From positions 1 through 53,276 of the forward strand of contig CALJIG010000135.1 of the NCBI GenBank assembly GCA_937974175.1: a stretch of 53,276 nt of DNA, written 5' to 3'. The translations under genes were made by a program, and so were the position numbers. This document shows positions 20,734 to 29,390 of this stretch, piece by piece (position 1 is the first letter of the stretch; each line of letters starts with the position of its first letter). A model generated the notes under the pieces. That model was given only the letters and a program-made list of their open reading frames with translations, was not told the origin of the DNA and made no database searches. The DNA comes from an uncultured Ignavibacteria bacterium. GTDB lineage: Bacteria > Bacteroidota > Ignavibacteria > Tepidaquicellales > Tepidaquicellaceae.

Positions 20734-21360
20734 TTGTACTCTCATTACTCCGAACTAAAGAATAACTATCAGTTAATGAAAGAAGAAAGCGTATCATTAA
20801 TAATAAACAGCTCCGTTGACTATATTCATTTTGTAAATGATACTGCTGAGGTATTAGTTAAATCTAAGGCAAATTTCAAAAAGGAAGAGGACAGAGAGAA
20901 ATTTATTCAGGACTTGCGGATACTGATATATGAATTATTTTCCAATGCAGTATCTCATTCCAGAAGCAGCAATGTTTCACTCCGGTATACTCTTTCAGAT
21001 ACTGAGCTGAAAATAGAAATAGAAACACTTGGTGAAGGGTTTATGATAAAGACAATTGATGAAAAGGGAAATTATACAGAGCGAAATTCACCGCCTTATA
21101 AAGATGATATACTGGATAATGAGTTTATAGTTTACAGAGATGAAGAGAATATTGTTTTGAGTAAAGTCACAGGAAAATACAGCATGGAATTGTACCACAA
21201 GAAAACCGGAAATATCAGCGGTTCAAATAAAGAAGTGCCTGAACATTATGGGTTATATCTTATAACATGCTTATCTGATAAAGTGAGCTATCAAAGAACT
21301 GAAGAAGGAAAAGATATATTTGCAATAGTTAAGAATATTAAAGGAGAGGGGTGTAGATGA
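20734..21360 (+). CDS. HATPase-domain protein, RsbW-like switch kinase
   Basis: This protein has 208 residues from TTG 20734; the true start may be upstream near 20704 (see the Shine-Dalgarno entry). It resembles RsbW/SpoIIAB anti-sigma kinases. An N-box ELFSNAVSHS (about residues 69-78) supplies the Glu and Asn for metal and ATP binding, and a C-terminal GLYLITCLSDKVSY matches the G2 region. Two features are odd. The G1 box reads ETLGEGF, lacking the Asp of DxGxG that contacts adenine. About 65 extra residues lie between G1 and G2. ATP binding or kinase activity may therefore be altered or lost, leaving a docking protein. It overlaps the next gene by 4 bases (ATGA), so it is firmly part of the polysaccharide operon. 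Confidence 0.8.
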   Translation: MYSHYSELKNNYQLMKEESVSLIINSSVDYIHFVNDTAEVLVKSKANFKKEEDREKFIQDLRILIYELFSNAVSHSRSSNVSLRYTLSDTELKIEIETLGEGFMIKTIDEKGNYTERNSPPYKDDILDNEFIVYRDEENIVLSKVTGKYSMELYHKKTGNISGSNKEVPEHYGLYLITCLSDKVSYQRTEEGKDIFAIVKNIKGEGCR

Positions 21361-23153
21361 AAGCAATGATACTCGCTGCCGGACTCGGTGAAAGACTAAA
21401 ACCGCTTACATTATCCATACCTAAACCAATGCTTCCGGTTTGCAATAAACCGGTTATAGAGTATTCCATTGAGCTTTGTAAAAAGCATGATTTTAAAGAT
21501 ATAAAAATAAATCTTCATTACTTACCCGAACAGATAGATAAATATTTTGCTGACGGTTCAAAGCACGGAGTAAATATTTCTTACTCTATCGAAAAAAGTC
21601 TTTGCGGTACAGCCGGAGCAATAAAAAGAGTTAAAAGTTATTTTAAAGAAACTTTTCTTGTGCTTACCGGCGATAGTTACCACAATGTTAATCTCACTAA
21701 TCTTCTAAATTACCATAAAGAAAGCAAATCATTAGCAACACTTTGCGTAAAAAAAGCTACAAAAAACAGAACGGATTGGAAAGTTGAAGTTGAGAACGGC
21801 AATAAATTAAAAAGTATAACTGAGTCTGATAATATTAATGATGAATACATAAACTGCGGTATATATATTTTTGAGCCGGAGATTTTTTATTATATGCCTG
21901 ATAAGGGTTACTCAAGTATTGTAGAGGATTTGATACCGGCAATGCTTGCAAAAAATTTGAATGTGAATGTCTGCATTACGGATGAAGACTGGAATAATAT
22001 AGATTCCCTTGAAGAATATTGGAATCTGAATATGAGATTATGTAAATATGATGTGATAGAATCTAATTCAGGTGAAAAGTTAAAAGAAGGAATCTTTGTT
22101 CATCCATCAGTTAAGTTCAATGACTTACAGATTGAAAATTTCAAGCCGCCTATTATCATCGGTGAAAACACTACTATCTGTAAAGGTGTAAAGCTTGAAG
22201 GACCATTAGTGCTTGGCAAAGAATTATACATAGATGAAAAAGCATCGCTTAGTAAATCAGTAGTGCTGAGTAATACTTACATTGGTAAGGATGTGGAAAT
22301 AAAAGATTCTGTTGTAAATAAAAATTATCACCTGAGTGTTTCTTCTAATTTCGGAATGTATGTAGACGATGATAAAGTGTTAAAGTCGCACAGACTTGTG
22401 CCATTCAAAACAAAGTTTAATTTATTTTTAATAAATGCTACAGATAGAATTGTGGCATTTTTTGCTTTGCTTTTTCTTACTCCGATATTTGCAGTTGTTG
22501 CCGTGCTTATAAAGTTTGACTCTAAAGGTCCTGTATTTTATATCTCTAAAAGATTAAAAGCTCCGGAAGTAGAAACGAAAGGAAATCACCAGTATGTTTA
22601 TTTTAAAGAGAAGGCAGTGAAGTATTATGTTTTCAGAACAATGTATTTAGATGCAGATTCGAGAATAAAAGATTTGAAGAATAAATATGCTTCAGGTCCC
22701 TTCCATAAAATTGATAATGACCCGCGTGTAACAAAGATCGGGAATATTTTACGCAAGACTTCAATAGATGAGCTTCCGTTATTCTGGAATGTACTAAAAG
22801 GACAAATGAGCTTAGTCGGTATATGGGCATTGCCGACTTATGAAGCTAAAGAATTACTTGATAAGGGTTTGAAGTCAGAAATTGAAAACGGTGTTATTGA
22901 TCTATCTGATGTTGCACAGGTGAGATTTCAGGGAAAGCTCGGGCTTGCAGGCTTTTGGCAGGCAAGAGGACGTTCGAATCTTACTGCAGAAGAGAGAGCA
23001 CTGCACGATACATATCAGTCAGTGATGGAAAATCTTTCACATGAAGATGAAGAGTATTTAGGAGAGTATACAGAGTTTAAGACATATAAAGGTTATTTGA
23101 AAATGTTGTTTGAGACGTTTAAGTCAGTTGTAAAACGAACAGGGGCCGTATAG
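21357..23153 (+). CDS. Nucleotidyltransferase fused to initiating sugar-phosphate transferase
   Basis: This 598-residue two-enzyme fusion begins with an NDP-sugar pyrophosphorylase-like domain (residues 1-235: AAGLGERLKPLT, PKP at 22-24, Asp106 in TGDS). A left-handed beta-helix of hexapeptide repeats follows (about 245-325). The C-terminal half is a bacterial sugar transferase of the WcaJ/WbaP/EpsL type, with one membrane helix (364-387) and the catalytic block FRTM (427-430) then DPRVTKIGNILRKTSIDELP (455-474). Such transferases move a sugar-1-phosphate to undecaprenyl phosphate, the first step of repeat-unit assembly. The fusion suggests that activation and loading of the first sugar are coupled. 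The usual LVGPRP motif reads LVGIWALP. A good AGGAG-type site precedes the ATG. Confidence 0.9.
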   Translation: MKAMILAAGLGERLKPLTLSIPKPMLPVCNKPVIEYSIELCKKHDFKDIKINLHYLPEQIDKYFADGSKHGVNISYSIEKSLCGTAGAIKRVKSYFKETFLVLTGDSYHNVNLTNLLNYHKESKSLATLCVKKATKNRTDWKVEVENGNKLKSITESDNINDEYINCGIYIFEPEIFYYMPDKGYSSIVEDLIPAMLAKNLNVNVCITDEDWNNIDSLEEYWNLNMRLCKYDVIESNSGEKLKEGIFVHPSVKFNDLQIENFKPPIIIGENTTICKGVKLEGPLVLGKELYIDEKASLSKSVVLSNTYIGKDVEIKDSVVNKNYHLSVSSNFGMYVDDDKVLKSHRLVPFKTKFNLFLINATDRIVAFFALLFLTPIFAVVAVLIKFDSKGPVFYISKRLKAPEVETKGNHQYVYFKEKAVKYYVFRTMYLDADSRIKDLKNKYASGPFHKIDNDPRVTKIGNILRKTSIDELPLFWNVLKGQMSLVGIWALPTYEAKELLDKGLKSEIENGVIDLSDVAQVRFQGKLGLAGFWQARGRSNLTAEERALHDTYQSVMENLSHEDEEYLGEYTEFKTYKGYLKMLFETFKSVVKRTGAV

Positions 23154-23183
23154 CAATTTTTAAAACTTAACACATCTAATAAA

Positions 23184-24050
23184 ATGAAAGGAATTATATT
23201 AGCAGGCGGTTCGGGCTCACGATTGTATCCAATCACACAAATTTACAGCAAACAATTATGTCTTATCTATGATAAGCCGCTTATATATTATCCGCTCTCA
23301 GTTTTGATGCTATCAGGTATTAAAGATATTTTGATTATTTCTAATGCTGAGACTCTTCCATGGTATGAAAAATTATTTGGTAATGGCTCTAGATACGGCA
23401 TCAATATTGAATATGTGTTACAAGAGCAGCCAAACGGAATTGCGCAGTCATTTATACTTGGCGAAAAATTCATTGGTGATGACAGCGTTACACTTATACT
23501 TGGTGATAATATTTTCTACGGTAACTTACAATTTATGTACGATGCAATAAAAAATAATACTGGCGGAACAATATTCGGGTACAGAGTAAATGACCCTGAG
23601 AGATATGGAATAGTAGAGTTTGATGAAACCGGTAAAGTTTTATCAATCGAAGAAAAACCTGAAAAGCCAAAATCCAATTATGCAGTTCCGGGATTATATG
23701 TTTATGATAACAGAGTAGTAGAAATTTCTAAAAATCTAAAACCCTCTCCAAGAGGTGAATTAGAAATTACAGATGTAAATGTCGAGTATTTAAAACTCGG
23801 AGAATTAAAAGTTGAACGAATCGGGCGCGGTATAGCATGGCTGGATACAGGTACTCCCGAAGCATTATTGCAGGCTTCAAATTTCTTTGGAGTAATTGAA
23901 GACAGGCAGGGACTTAAGGTTGCATGTCTTGAAGAAGTTGCATATCACATGAAATATATTTCGAATGAACAGTTTGATGAAATAATAAATGCATTACCAA
24001 AATCATTATACAGAACTTATTTAGAAAAAGTAGAAAGACATAAGAATTGA
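23184..24050 (+). CDS. rfbA: Glucose-1-phosphate thymidylyltransferase RfbA/RmlA
   Basis: RfbA makes dTDP-glucose from glucose-1-phosphate and dTTP, the first step of dTDP-rhamnose and related deoxysugar pathways. The 288-residue protein has the expected GGSGSRLYPIT (8-18), SKQL, the LILGDNIFYG metal and substrate motif, and the IEEKPEKPKSNYAVPGLY block. Length is standard. It begins 30 bases after the fusion gene and overlaps rfbC by 4 bases. The partner genes rfbB (4,6-dehydratase) and rfbD (reductase) are not in the window, so they must lie elsewhere or the pathway ends in another sugar. Confidence 0.95.
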   Translation: MKGIILAGGSGSRLYPITQIYSKQLCLIYDKPLIYYPLSVLMLSGIKDILIISNAETLPWYEKLFGNGSRYGINIEYVLQEQPNGIAQSFILGEKFIGDDSVTLILGDNIFYGNLQFMYDAIKNNTGGTIFGYRVNDPERYGIVEFDETGKVLSIEEKPEKPKSNYAVPGLYVYDNRVVEISKNLKPSPRGELEITDVNVEYLKLGELKVERIGRGIAWLDTGTPEALLQASNFFGVIEDRQGLKVACLEEVAYHMKYISNEQFDEIINALPKSLYRTYLEKVERHKN

Positions 24051-24601
24051 ATATAGTACAATCAGATATAAAAGAAGTTTTATTGATACAACCGAAAGTA
24101 TTCGGAGACCACCGCGGATATTTTTTTGAATCGTACAGCAAAAAAGTTTTGCAAGAGCATGGCGTGACCTATGAATTTGTTCAGGATAATATTTCTAAAA
24201 GCAAAAAGGGAACTGTCAGAGGGCTTCATTATCAGATAGGCGATAAGGCTCAGGGCAAACTTTGCCAGGTAATTCAAGGAAGTGTTATTGATGTTGCAGT
24301 AGATATAAGATTCGGTTCGCCCACATTCGGTAAATATGTTATGTGTGAATTAAATGATATTGACCATAATTTAATTTGGGTTCCGCCGGGATTCGCGCAC
24401 GGCTTTTGTGTCACATCAGATGAGGCAATATTTCATTACAAGTGTACTGAGTTTTATAGTCCCAAGGATGAGCGGGCAATACTTTACAACGATACTGATT
24501 TAAATATTCCGTGGAATATTAGTGAACCTTTAGTTTCAGAAAAAGATTTGGTTGCAAAAAAATTTAAAGATATAGACAAAGATTTTATCTATTCAAATTA
24601 A
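24047..24601 (+). CDS. rfbC: dTDP-4-dehydrorhamnose 3,5-epimerase RfbC/RmlC
   Basis: RfbC epimerises dTDP-4-dehydro-6-deoxyglucose at C3 and C5. The 184-residue cupin shows GTVRGLHYQ with the catalytic His, the VDIRFGSPTFGKY core, VPPGFAHGF, and the Tyr in YKCTEFYSP. The start is TTG 24047, overlapping the rfbA stop (TTGA), which implies translational coupling. The next gene, glycogen phosphorylase, starts two bases after its stop. Confidence 0.95.
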   Translation: MNIVQSDIKEVLLIQPKVFGDHRGYFFESYSKKVLQEHGVTYEFVQDNISKSKKGTVRGLHYQIGDKAQGKLCQVIQGSVIDVAVDIRFGSPTFGKYVMCELNDIDHNLIWVPPGFAHGFCVTSDEAIFHYKCTEFYSPKDERAILYNDTDLNIPWNISEPLVSEKDLVAKKFKDIDKDFIYSN

Positions 24602-24603
24602 TT

Positions 24604-27078
24604 ATGGGATTTAAAGATAACTCGCCGTACTTCACAGATTATGACTCAGGCAGAAAATTTGATCTGCTTACAAAACTTGCAGAGCATATCGAATACGATC
24701 TTGGTAAAGATAAAAATACACTAACACAAGATGATGCTTTCAGAGGGCTGGCGCACACAATCCGTGATAAAATGATGCATGACTGGATACGAACTCAAAA
24801 AATTTATTTTAAAGACGATGTAAAAAAAGTTCATTACCTTTCCATGGAATTTCTCATGGGAAGATTATTAGGAAACTCACTAATAAATTTAGATTATTAT
24901 AATAAGTGTTTTCATTTGTTGGAACAGATAGGCTACAAGCTTGAAGATATTCGTGAAGTTGAACATGATATGGGTCTGGGCAATGGCGGTCTTGGAAGAC
25001 TTGCAGCATGTTTTTTAGATTCGTTATCGACATTGCAAATCCCTGCATTCGGTTATGGAATAAGATATGAGTACGGAATTTTCGAGCAGGAGTTTGATGA
25101 AACAGGCGCTCAGGTTGAAAAGCCCGATGACTGGCTCTCCTATGGTAATCCCTGGGAAGTTATCCGCCCTGAAATATTATACAGAGTAAAATTTTTCGGT
25201 GAGTGTAAAAATTATATTGATGCAAATGGGAATCACAGATGTAACTGGGTTAATACTGATGATGTGCTTGCAGTTGCTTACGATACTCCTATTCCCGGGT
25301 ATAAAAATGAGACGGTCAATACATTAAGATTGTGGCAGGCGAAATCGACACATGAATTCAAACTGCAGGATTTTAATAAAGGTGATTATTTCTCCGCTGT
25401 TCAAAGCAAGAACGATTCTGAAATTATTTCAAAAGTATTATATCCAAATGATTCGTTTCAGCACGGCAAAATTCTTCGATTGAAGCAGCAGTATTTTTTT
25501 GTTTCCGCAACGATTCAGGATATAATTAAAAATTATAAGAAAAATCATAAAGATTTTTCTCAATTTGCTGATAAGAATGCGCTGCAATTGAATGATACTC
25601 ATCCGACAATTGCAATTCCTGAATTGATGAGAGTACTTATTGATGAAGAAGGGCTTAGCTGGGAGGAGAGCTGGAAAATTACTACAAATACTTTCGGCTA
25701 TACAAATCATACTGTAGTACCTGAGGCAATGGAAGAATGGTCGATAGACTTATTCGGAAAATTACTGCCAAGGCATTTGCAGATAATTTATGATATTAAT
25801 GCAAATTTTTTAACTGAAGTTAAGAAAATTGTAAAGAACGATATTCCAACGATTGCAAAACTCTCAATTATAAGGGAAGGGGATACTAAGTTTATCAGAA
25901 TGGCAAACCTTGCAATAATAGGTTCGCATTCTGTTAATGGAGTGGCTGCCTTGCATACACAGATATTAAAAGATACAATCTTTAAACACTTCTATGATTT
26001 ATATCCTGAGAAGTTTAATAACAAAACTAACGGAATAACTCCGAGACGATTTTTAAAGAAAGCTAATCCATTTTTATCAGGGTTAATTACGGATAAAATA
26101 GGAAGGGGATGGGTAAAGGATTTAGAGAAGCTGAGAAAGCTTGAAAAGTTTACGGAAGATGAAGAATTTATAGAGAACTGGATGAATGCAAAATGGTTAA
26201 ATAAACAGGCTTTAATTGCTTATATTGAGAAGAATCACGATATAAAAATAAATCCTGACTCTCTTTTTGATGTTCAGGTAAAAAGAATTCATGAGTATAA
26301 AAGACAGTTACTGAATGCTCTTCACGTAATACATTTGTACAATAGAATCAAAGCAGACCCGGATTCCGTAAAAGTACCGCGAACAATTTTATTCGGCGGC
26401 AAAGCTGCGCCGGGATATGATAAGGCAAAGCTTATCATTAAACTTATTAATAATATTGCAAGGGTAGTTAATTCAGATAAAGAAGTCGGAGATAAATTAA
26501 AAGTTTTATTTATTCCAAATTATTCAGTGTCACTTGCTGAAAAAATTATCCCTGCTTCAGATTTATCTGAACAAATTTCTACAGCAGGGCTTGAAGCATC
26601 AGGCACCGGCAATATGAAATTTGCTCTGAATGGTGCTCTTACAATAGGCACGCTGGACGGCGCAAACGTAGAAATTCTTGAAGAAGTTGGTGACGATAAT
26701 ATTTTTATATTTGGATTGAAAGCCGATGAAGTAGCATATATGAAAGAAACCGGATACACTCCGATAGATTATTACAATAAGAGTGAAATTCTTCAAAAGA
26801 TATTAAATCAGATACAATATAATATATTCAGTAAAAATGAACCCGGTGTGTTCCAATCCATAATAGATGATTTGCTTCATATCGATAATTATTTTGTCCT
26901 GGCTGATTTTGAAAATTATATAAGTACTCAGCTTTTAGTCGAGCAGACATATTTAGATAAACAAAGCTGGAATAAAAAATCAATTTTAAACGTCGCACGA
27001 ATTGGAAAATTTTCAAGCGACAGAACTATTTCTGAATATGCCAAGGATATCTGGCATATTAAACCTTATAAAATATAA
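24604..27078 (+). CDS. glgP: Glycogen/maltodextrin phosphorylase
   Basis: GlgP cleaves alpha-1,4-glucans with phosphate to release glucose-1-phosphate. The 824-residue protein is of normal length for GT35 and carries the PLP-binding motif EASGTGNMKFALNG with Lys672, as well as MGLGNGGLGRLAACFLDS and the ITPRRFL block. It lies two bases after rfbC and 20 bases before ugd, inside the polysaccharide operon. This placement is unusual; the gene is more often with glycogen metabolism genes. It suggests that stored glycogen supplies glucose-1-phosphate for RfbA and for nucleotide-sugar synthesis (inference). Confidence 0.95.
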   Translation: MGFKDNSPYFTDYDSGRKFDLLTKLAEHIEYDLGKDKNTLTQDDAFRGLAHTIRDKMMHDWIRTQKIYFKDDVKKVHYLSMEFLMGRLLGNSLINLDYYNKCFHLLEQIGYKLEDIREVEHDMGLGNGGLGRLAACFLDSLSTLQIPAFGYGIRYEYGIFEQEFDETGAQVEKPDDWLSYGNPWEVIRPEILYRVKFFGECKNYIDANGNHRCNWVNTDDVLAVAYDTPIPGYKNETVNTLRLWQAKSTHEFKLQDFNKGDYFSAVQSKNDSEIISKVLYPNDSFQHGKILRLKQQYFFVSATIQDIIKNYKKNHKDFSQFADKNALQLNDTHPTIAIPELMRVLIDEEGLSWEESWKITTNTFGYTNHTVVPEAMEEWSIDLFGKLLPRHLQIIYDINANFLTEVKKIVKNDIPTIAKLSIIREGDTKFIRMANLAIIGSHSVNGVAALHTQILKDTIFKHFYDLYPEKFNNKTNGITPRRFLKKANPFLSGLITDKIGRGWVKDLEKLRKLEKFTEDEEFIENWMNAKWLNKQALIAYIEKNHDIKINPDSLFDVQVKRIHEYKRQLLNALHVIHLYNRIKADPDSVKVPRTILFGGKAAPGYDKAKLIIKLINNIARVVNSDKEVGDKLKVLFIPNYSVSLAEKIIPASDLSEQISTAGLEASGTGNMKFALNGALTIGTLDGANVEILEEVGDDNIFIFGLKADEVAYMKETGYTPIDYYNKSEILQKILNQIQYNIFSKNEPGVFQSIIDDLLHIDNYFVLADFENYISTQLLVEQTYLDKQSWNKKSILNVARIGKFSSDRTISEYAKDIWHIKPYKI

Positions 27079-27086
27079 AAACTTAA

Positions 27087-27091
27087 AGGAG
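27087..27091 (+). promoter_or_regulatory. Strong ribosome binding site of ugd
   Basis: AGGAG in the context CTTAAAGGAGATATAAAATG, nearly identical to the leader of the STAS gene. It fixes the ATG at 27099. Confidence 0.75.
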
Positions 27092-27098
27092 ATATAAA

Positions 27099-28424
27099 AT
27101 GAACGTAGCAGTAGTGGGAACAGGATATGTCGGCTTAGTATCGGGCACATGCTTTGCTGAAATGGGAATTCAGGTAACATGCGTTGATAACCATCCGGAA
27201 AAACTCGCAAAATTAAAAAATGCAGAAGTACCGATCTATGAACCGGGCTTAGAGATTATTTTTTACAGAAACATTGCAAAGAAAAGATTGCTCTTTACAG
27301 ATGATTTAAAAGCAGCTGTATTAGATTCAGAAGTAATATTTTTATGCCTTCCTACTCCTATGGGAGAAGACGGTTCGGCAGATTTAAAATATGTTTTAGG
27401 TGTTGCTGATGATATTGGAAAAATATTGAAAGAAAATGATGTTAAAGAATATAAAGTTATTGTTAATAAAAGCACTGTACCTGTAGGCACTGCGCAAAGA
27501 GTAAAAGATGCAATATCAAAGCATGGTAAATTTGATTTTGATATAGTATCAAATCCCGAATTTTTACGTGAAGGATTTGCAGTTGAAGATTTTATGAAGC
27601 CTGATAGAATTGTTATCGGCGCAGAAGACCAGAAAGCATTGGATATAATGAAAGCATTGTACGAACCGTTTGTAAGACAGGGTAATCCTATAATTGAAAT
27701 GGATACGGCAAGTGCAGAGGTTACAAAGTATGCAGGTAATTCTTATCTTGCAATGAGAATAACTTATATGAATCAGCTGGCAAACTTCTGTGAGAGCGTA
27801 GGCGCAAATATAGATTTGGTAAGAAAAGGTATCGGCTCGGATAACAGAATCGGTAAAAGATTTTTATTTGCCGGTATAGGATATGGCGGTTCATGTTTCC
27901 CTAAAGATGTTAACGCTTTAATAAAAACTTCTTTGGAATATAATTCGGAAATGACTATCTTGACTGAAGTTAACAGGGTAAATAATGCCCAGAAAACTGT
28001 TCTCGTCAACAAAATTTTAGGTCATTACGGGGGAAATATACAAGGCAAACACTTTGCAGTTTGGGGACTTGCGTTTAAACCAAACACAGATGATATGCGT
28101 GAAGCTCCGTCAGTTATTATAATAAATGAATTATTGAAACACGGTGCAAAAGTCAGCGCTTATGACCCTGCAGCTATCGATACAACTAAATTTTATCTTA
28201 AGGATACCATAACGTATGCACCGGGTGAATACGAAACACTTGATAATGCAGATGCATTATTGATTTTTACAGAATGGAATGAATTCCGTAACCCGGACTT
28301 CACAGATATTAAATCAAAATTAAAAGAACCTGTGATTTTTGACGGAAGAAATATATTTTCGCCTGATAAAATGAAAGAAGCAGGTTTTACATATTACAGC
28401 ATAGGAAGGCAGGCAATAAAATAA
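27099..28424 (+). CDS. ugd: UDP-glucose 6-dehydrogenase
   Basis: Ugd oxidises UDP-glucose to UDP-glucuronate with two NAD+. The 441-residue protein has the N-terminal Rossmann motif GTGYVGLVSGTCFAEMG, the STVPVGT block, the central EVTKYAGNSYLAMRI helix, catalytic Cys266 in GGSCFPKD, and the C-terminal domain with WGLAFKPNTDDMREAPS. All hallmark residues are present and the length is standard. It is immediately followed (no gap) by UDP-xylose synthase, which uses its product. Confidence 0.96.
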   Translation: MNVAVVGTGYVGLVSGTCFAEMGIQVTCVDNHPEKLAKLKNAEVPIYEPGLEIIFYRNIAKKRLLFTDDLKAAVLDSEVIFLCLPTPMGEDGSADLKYVLGVADDIGKILKENDVKEYKVIVNKSTVPVGTAQRVKDAISKHGKFDFDIVSNPEFLREGFAVEDFMKPDRIVIGAEDQKALDIMKALYEPFVRQGNPIIEMDTASAEVTKYAGNSYLAMRITYMNQLANFCESVGANIDLVRKGIGSDNRIGKRFLFAGIGYGGSCFPKDVNALIKTSLEYNSEMTILTEVNRVNNAQKTVLVNKILGHYGGNIQGKHFAVWGLAFKPNTDDMREAPSVIIINELLKHGAKVSAYDPAAIDTTKFYLKDTITYAPGEYETLDNADALLIFTEWNEFRNPDFTDIKSKLKEPVIFDGRNIFSPDKMKEAGFTYYSIGRQAIK

Positions 28425-29375
28425 ATGAGTGAACAAAAAAGAATTTTAATAACAGGTGGAGCAGGATTTCTGGGCTCGCATTTATGTGACCGCTTTATAA
28501 AAGAAGGCTATCATGTAATTGCGATGGATAATTTAAGTACCGGTTCATTAGATAATATCGAACACTTATTTCCATTGAAGCAGTTTGAATTTTACCATCA
28601 CGATGTAACGAAATTCATTCACGTTCCCGGAAATTTAGATTACATACTTCATTTTGCATCACCGGCCAGTCCTATAGATTATTTAAAAATTCCGATTCAG
28701 ACTTTGAAAGTCGGTTCGTTAGGAACTCATAATGCATTAGGATTAGCAAAAGAGAAAAGCGCTAGAATACTTGTTGCCTCTACCTCTGAAATTTACGGAG
28801 ACCCTGAAGTGCATCCGCAGAAGGAAGAATACTGGGGAAATGTAAATCCTGTTGGTCCGCGCGGAGTATATGATGAAGCAAAAAGATTTATGGAAGCTAT
28901 TACAATGGCTTACCATACTTATCATAAAGTTGAAACCAGAATTATCAGAATCTTCAATACCTACGGACCGCGTATGAGACTAAATGATGGAAGAGCTCTG
29001 CCGGCATTTATCGGTCAGGCTTTAAGAGGTGAAGATATTACTGTATTCGGCGACGGCTCACAGACACGTTCTTTCTGTTATGTATCAGATTTAGTTGACG
29101 GGATATACAGATTACTTCTTAGTGATTATTCATCACCTGTAAATATCGGTAACCCTGTTGAAATTACTATCAAACAATTTGCTGAAGAGATCATTGCTCT
29201 TACAGGCACAAATCAAAAAATCGTTTATAATCCGCTGCCAGTGGATGATCCTAAACAGCGTCAGCCTGATATTACTAAGGCAAGAGAAATATTAGGATGG
29301 GAACCAAAAGTGAACAGAGAAGAAGGTTTACAAATAACGTATGATTATTTTAAGAAAGTTCTAAATAAAAAATAA
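28425..29375 (+). CDS. UDP-glucuronate decarboxylase (UDP-xylose synthase)
   Basis: This SDR-family enzyme of 316 residues converts UDP-glucuronate to UDP-xylose. It has the Rossmann motif GGAGFLGSHLCDRF, the ASPASP segment characteristic of the UXS branch, TSEIYGDP, and the catalytic Tyr149-x3-Lys153 in YDEAK. It also has IFNTYGPRM and DGSQTRSFCYVSDLVDG. The ASPASP and RSFCYVSD motifs separate it from RmlB dehydratases and from UDP-glucose 4-epimerases. It directly follows ugd with no gap, so the pair makes UDP-GlcA and UDP-Xyl and the polymer probably contains xylose or a derivative. Confidence 0.93.
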   Translation: MSEQKRILITGGAGFLGSHLCDRFIKEGYHVIAMDNLSTGSLDNIEHLFPLKQFEFYHHDVTKFIHVPGNLDYILHFASPASPIDYLKIPIQTLKVGSLGTHNALGLAKEKSARILVASTSEIYGDPEVHPQKEEYWGNVNPVGPRGVYDEAKRFMEAITMAYHTYHKVETRIIRIFNTYGPRMRLNDGRALPAFIGQALRGEDITVFGDGSQTRSFCYVSDLVDGIYRLLLSDYSSPVNIGNPVEITIKQFAEEIIALTGTNQKIVYNPLPVDDPKQRQPDITKAREILGWEPKVNREEGLQITYDYFKKVLNKK

Positions 29376-29390
29376 TTCTGATATCTTTTG

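Noticed and set aside
28425..29375. Possible rfbB (dTDP-glucose 4,6-dehydratase)
   Set aside because: The ASPASP and RSFCYVSD motifs and position directly after ugd identify it as UDP-xylose synthase.
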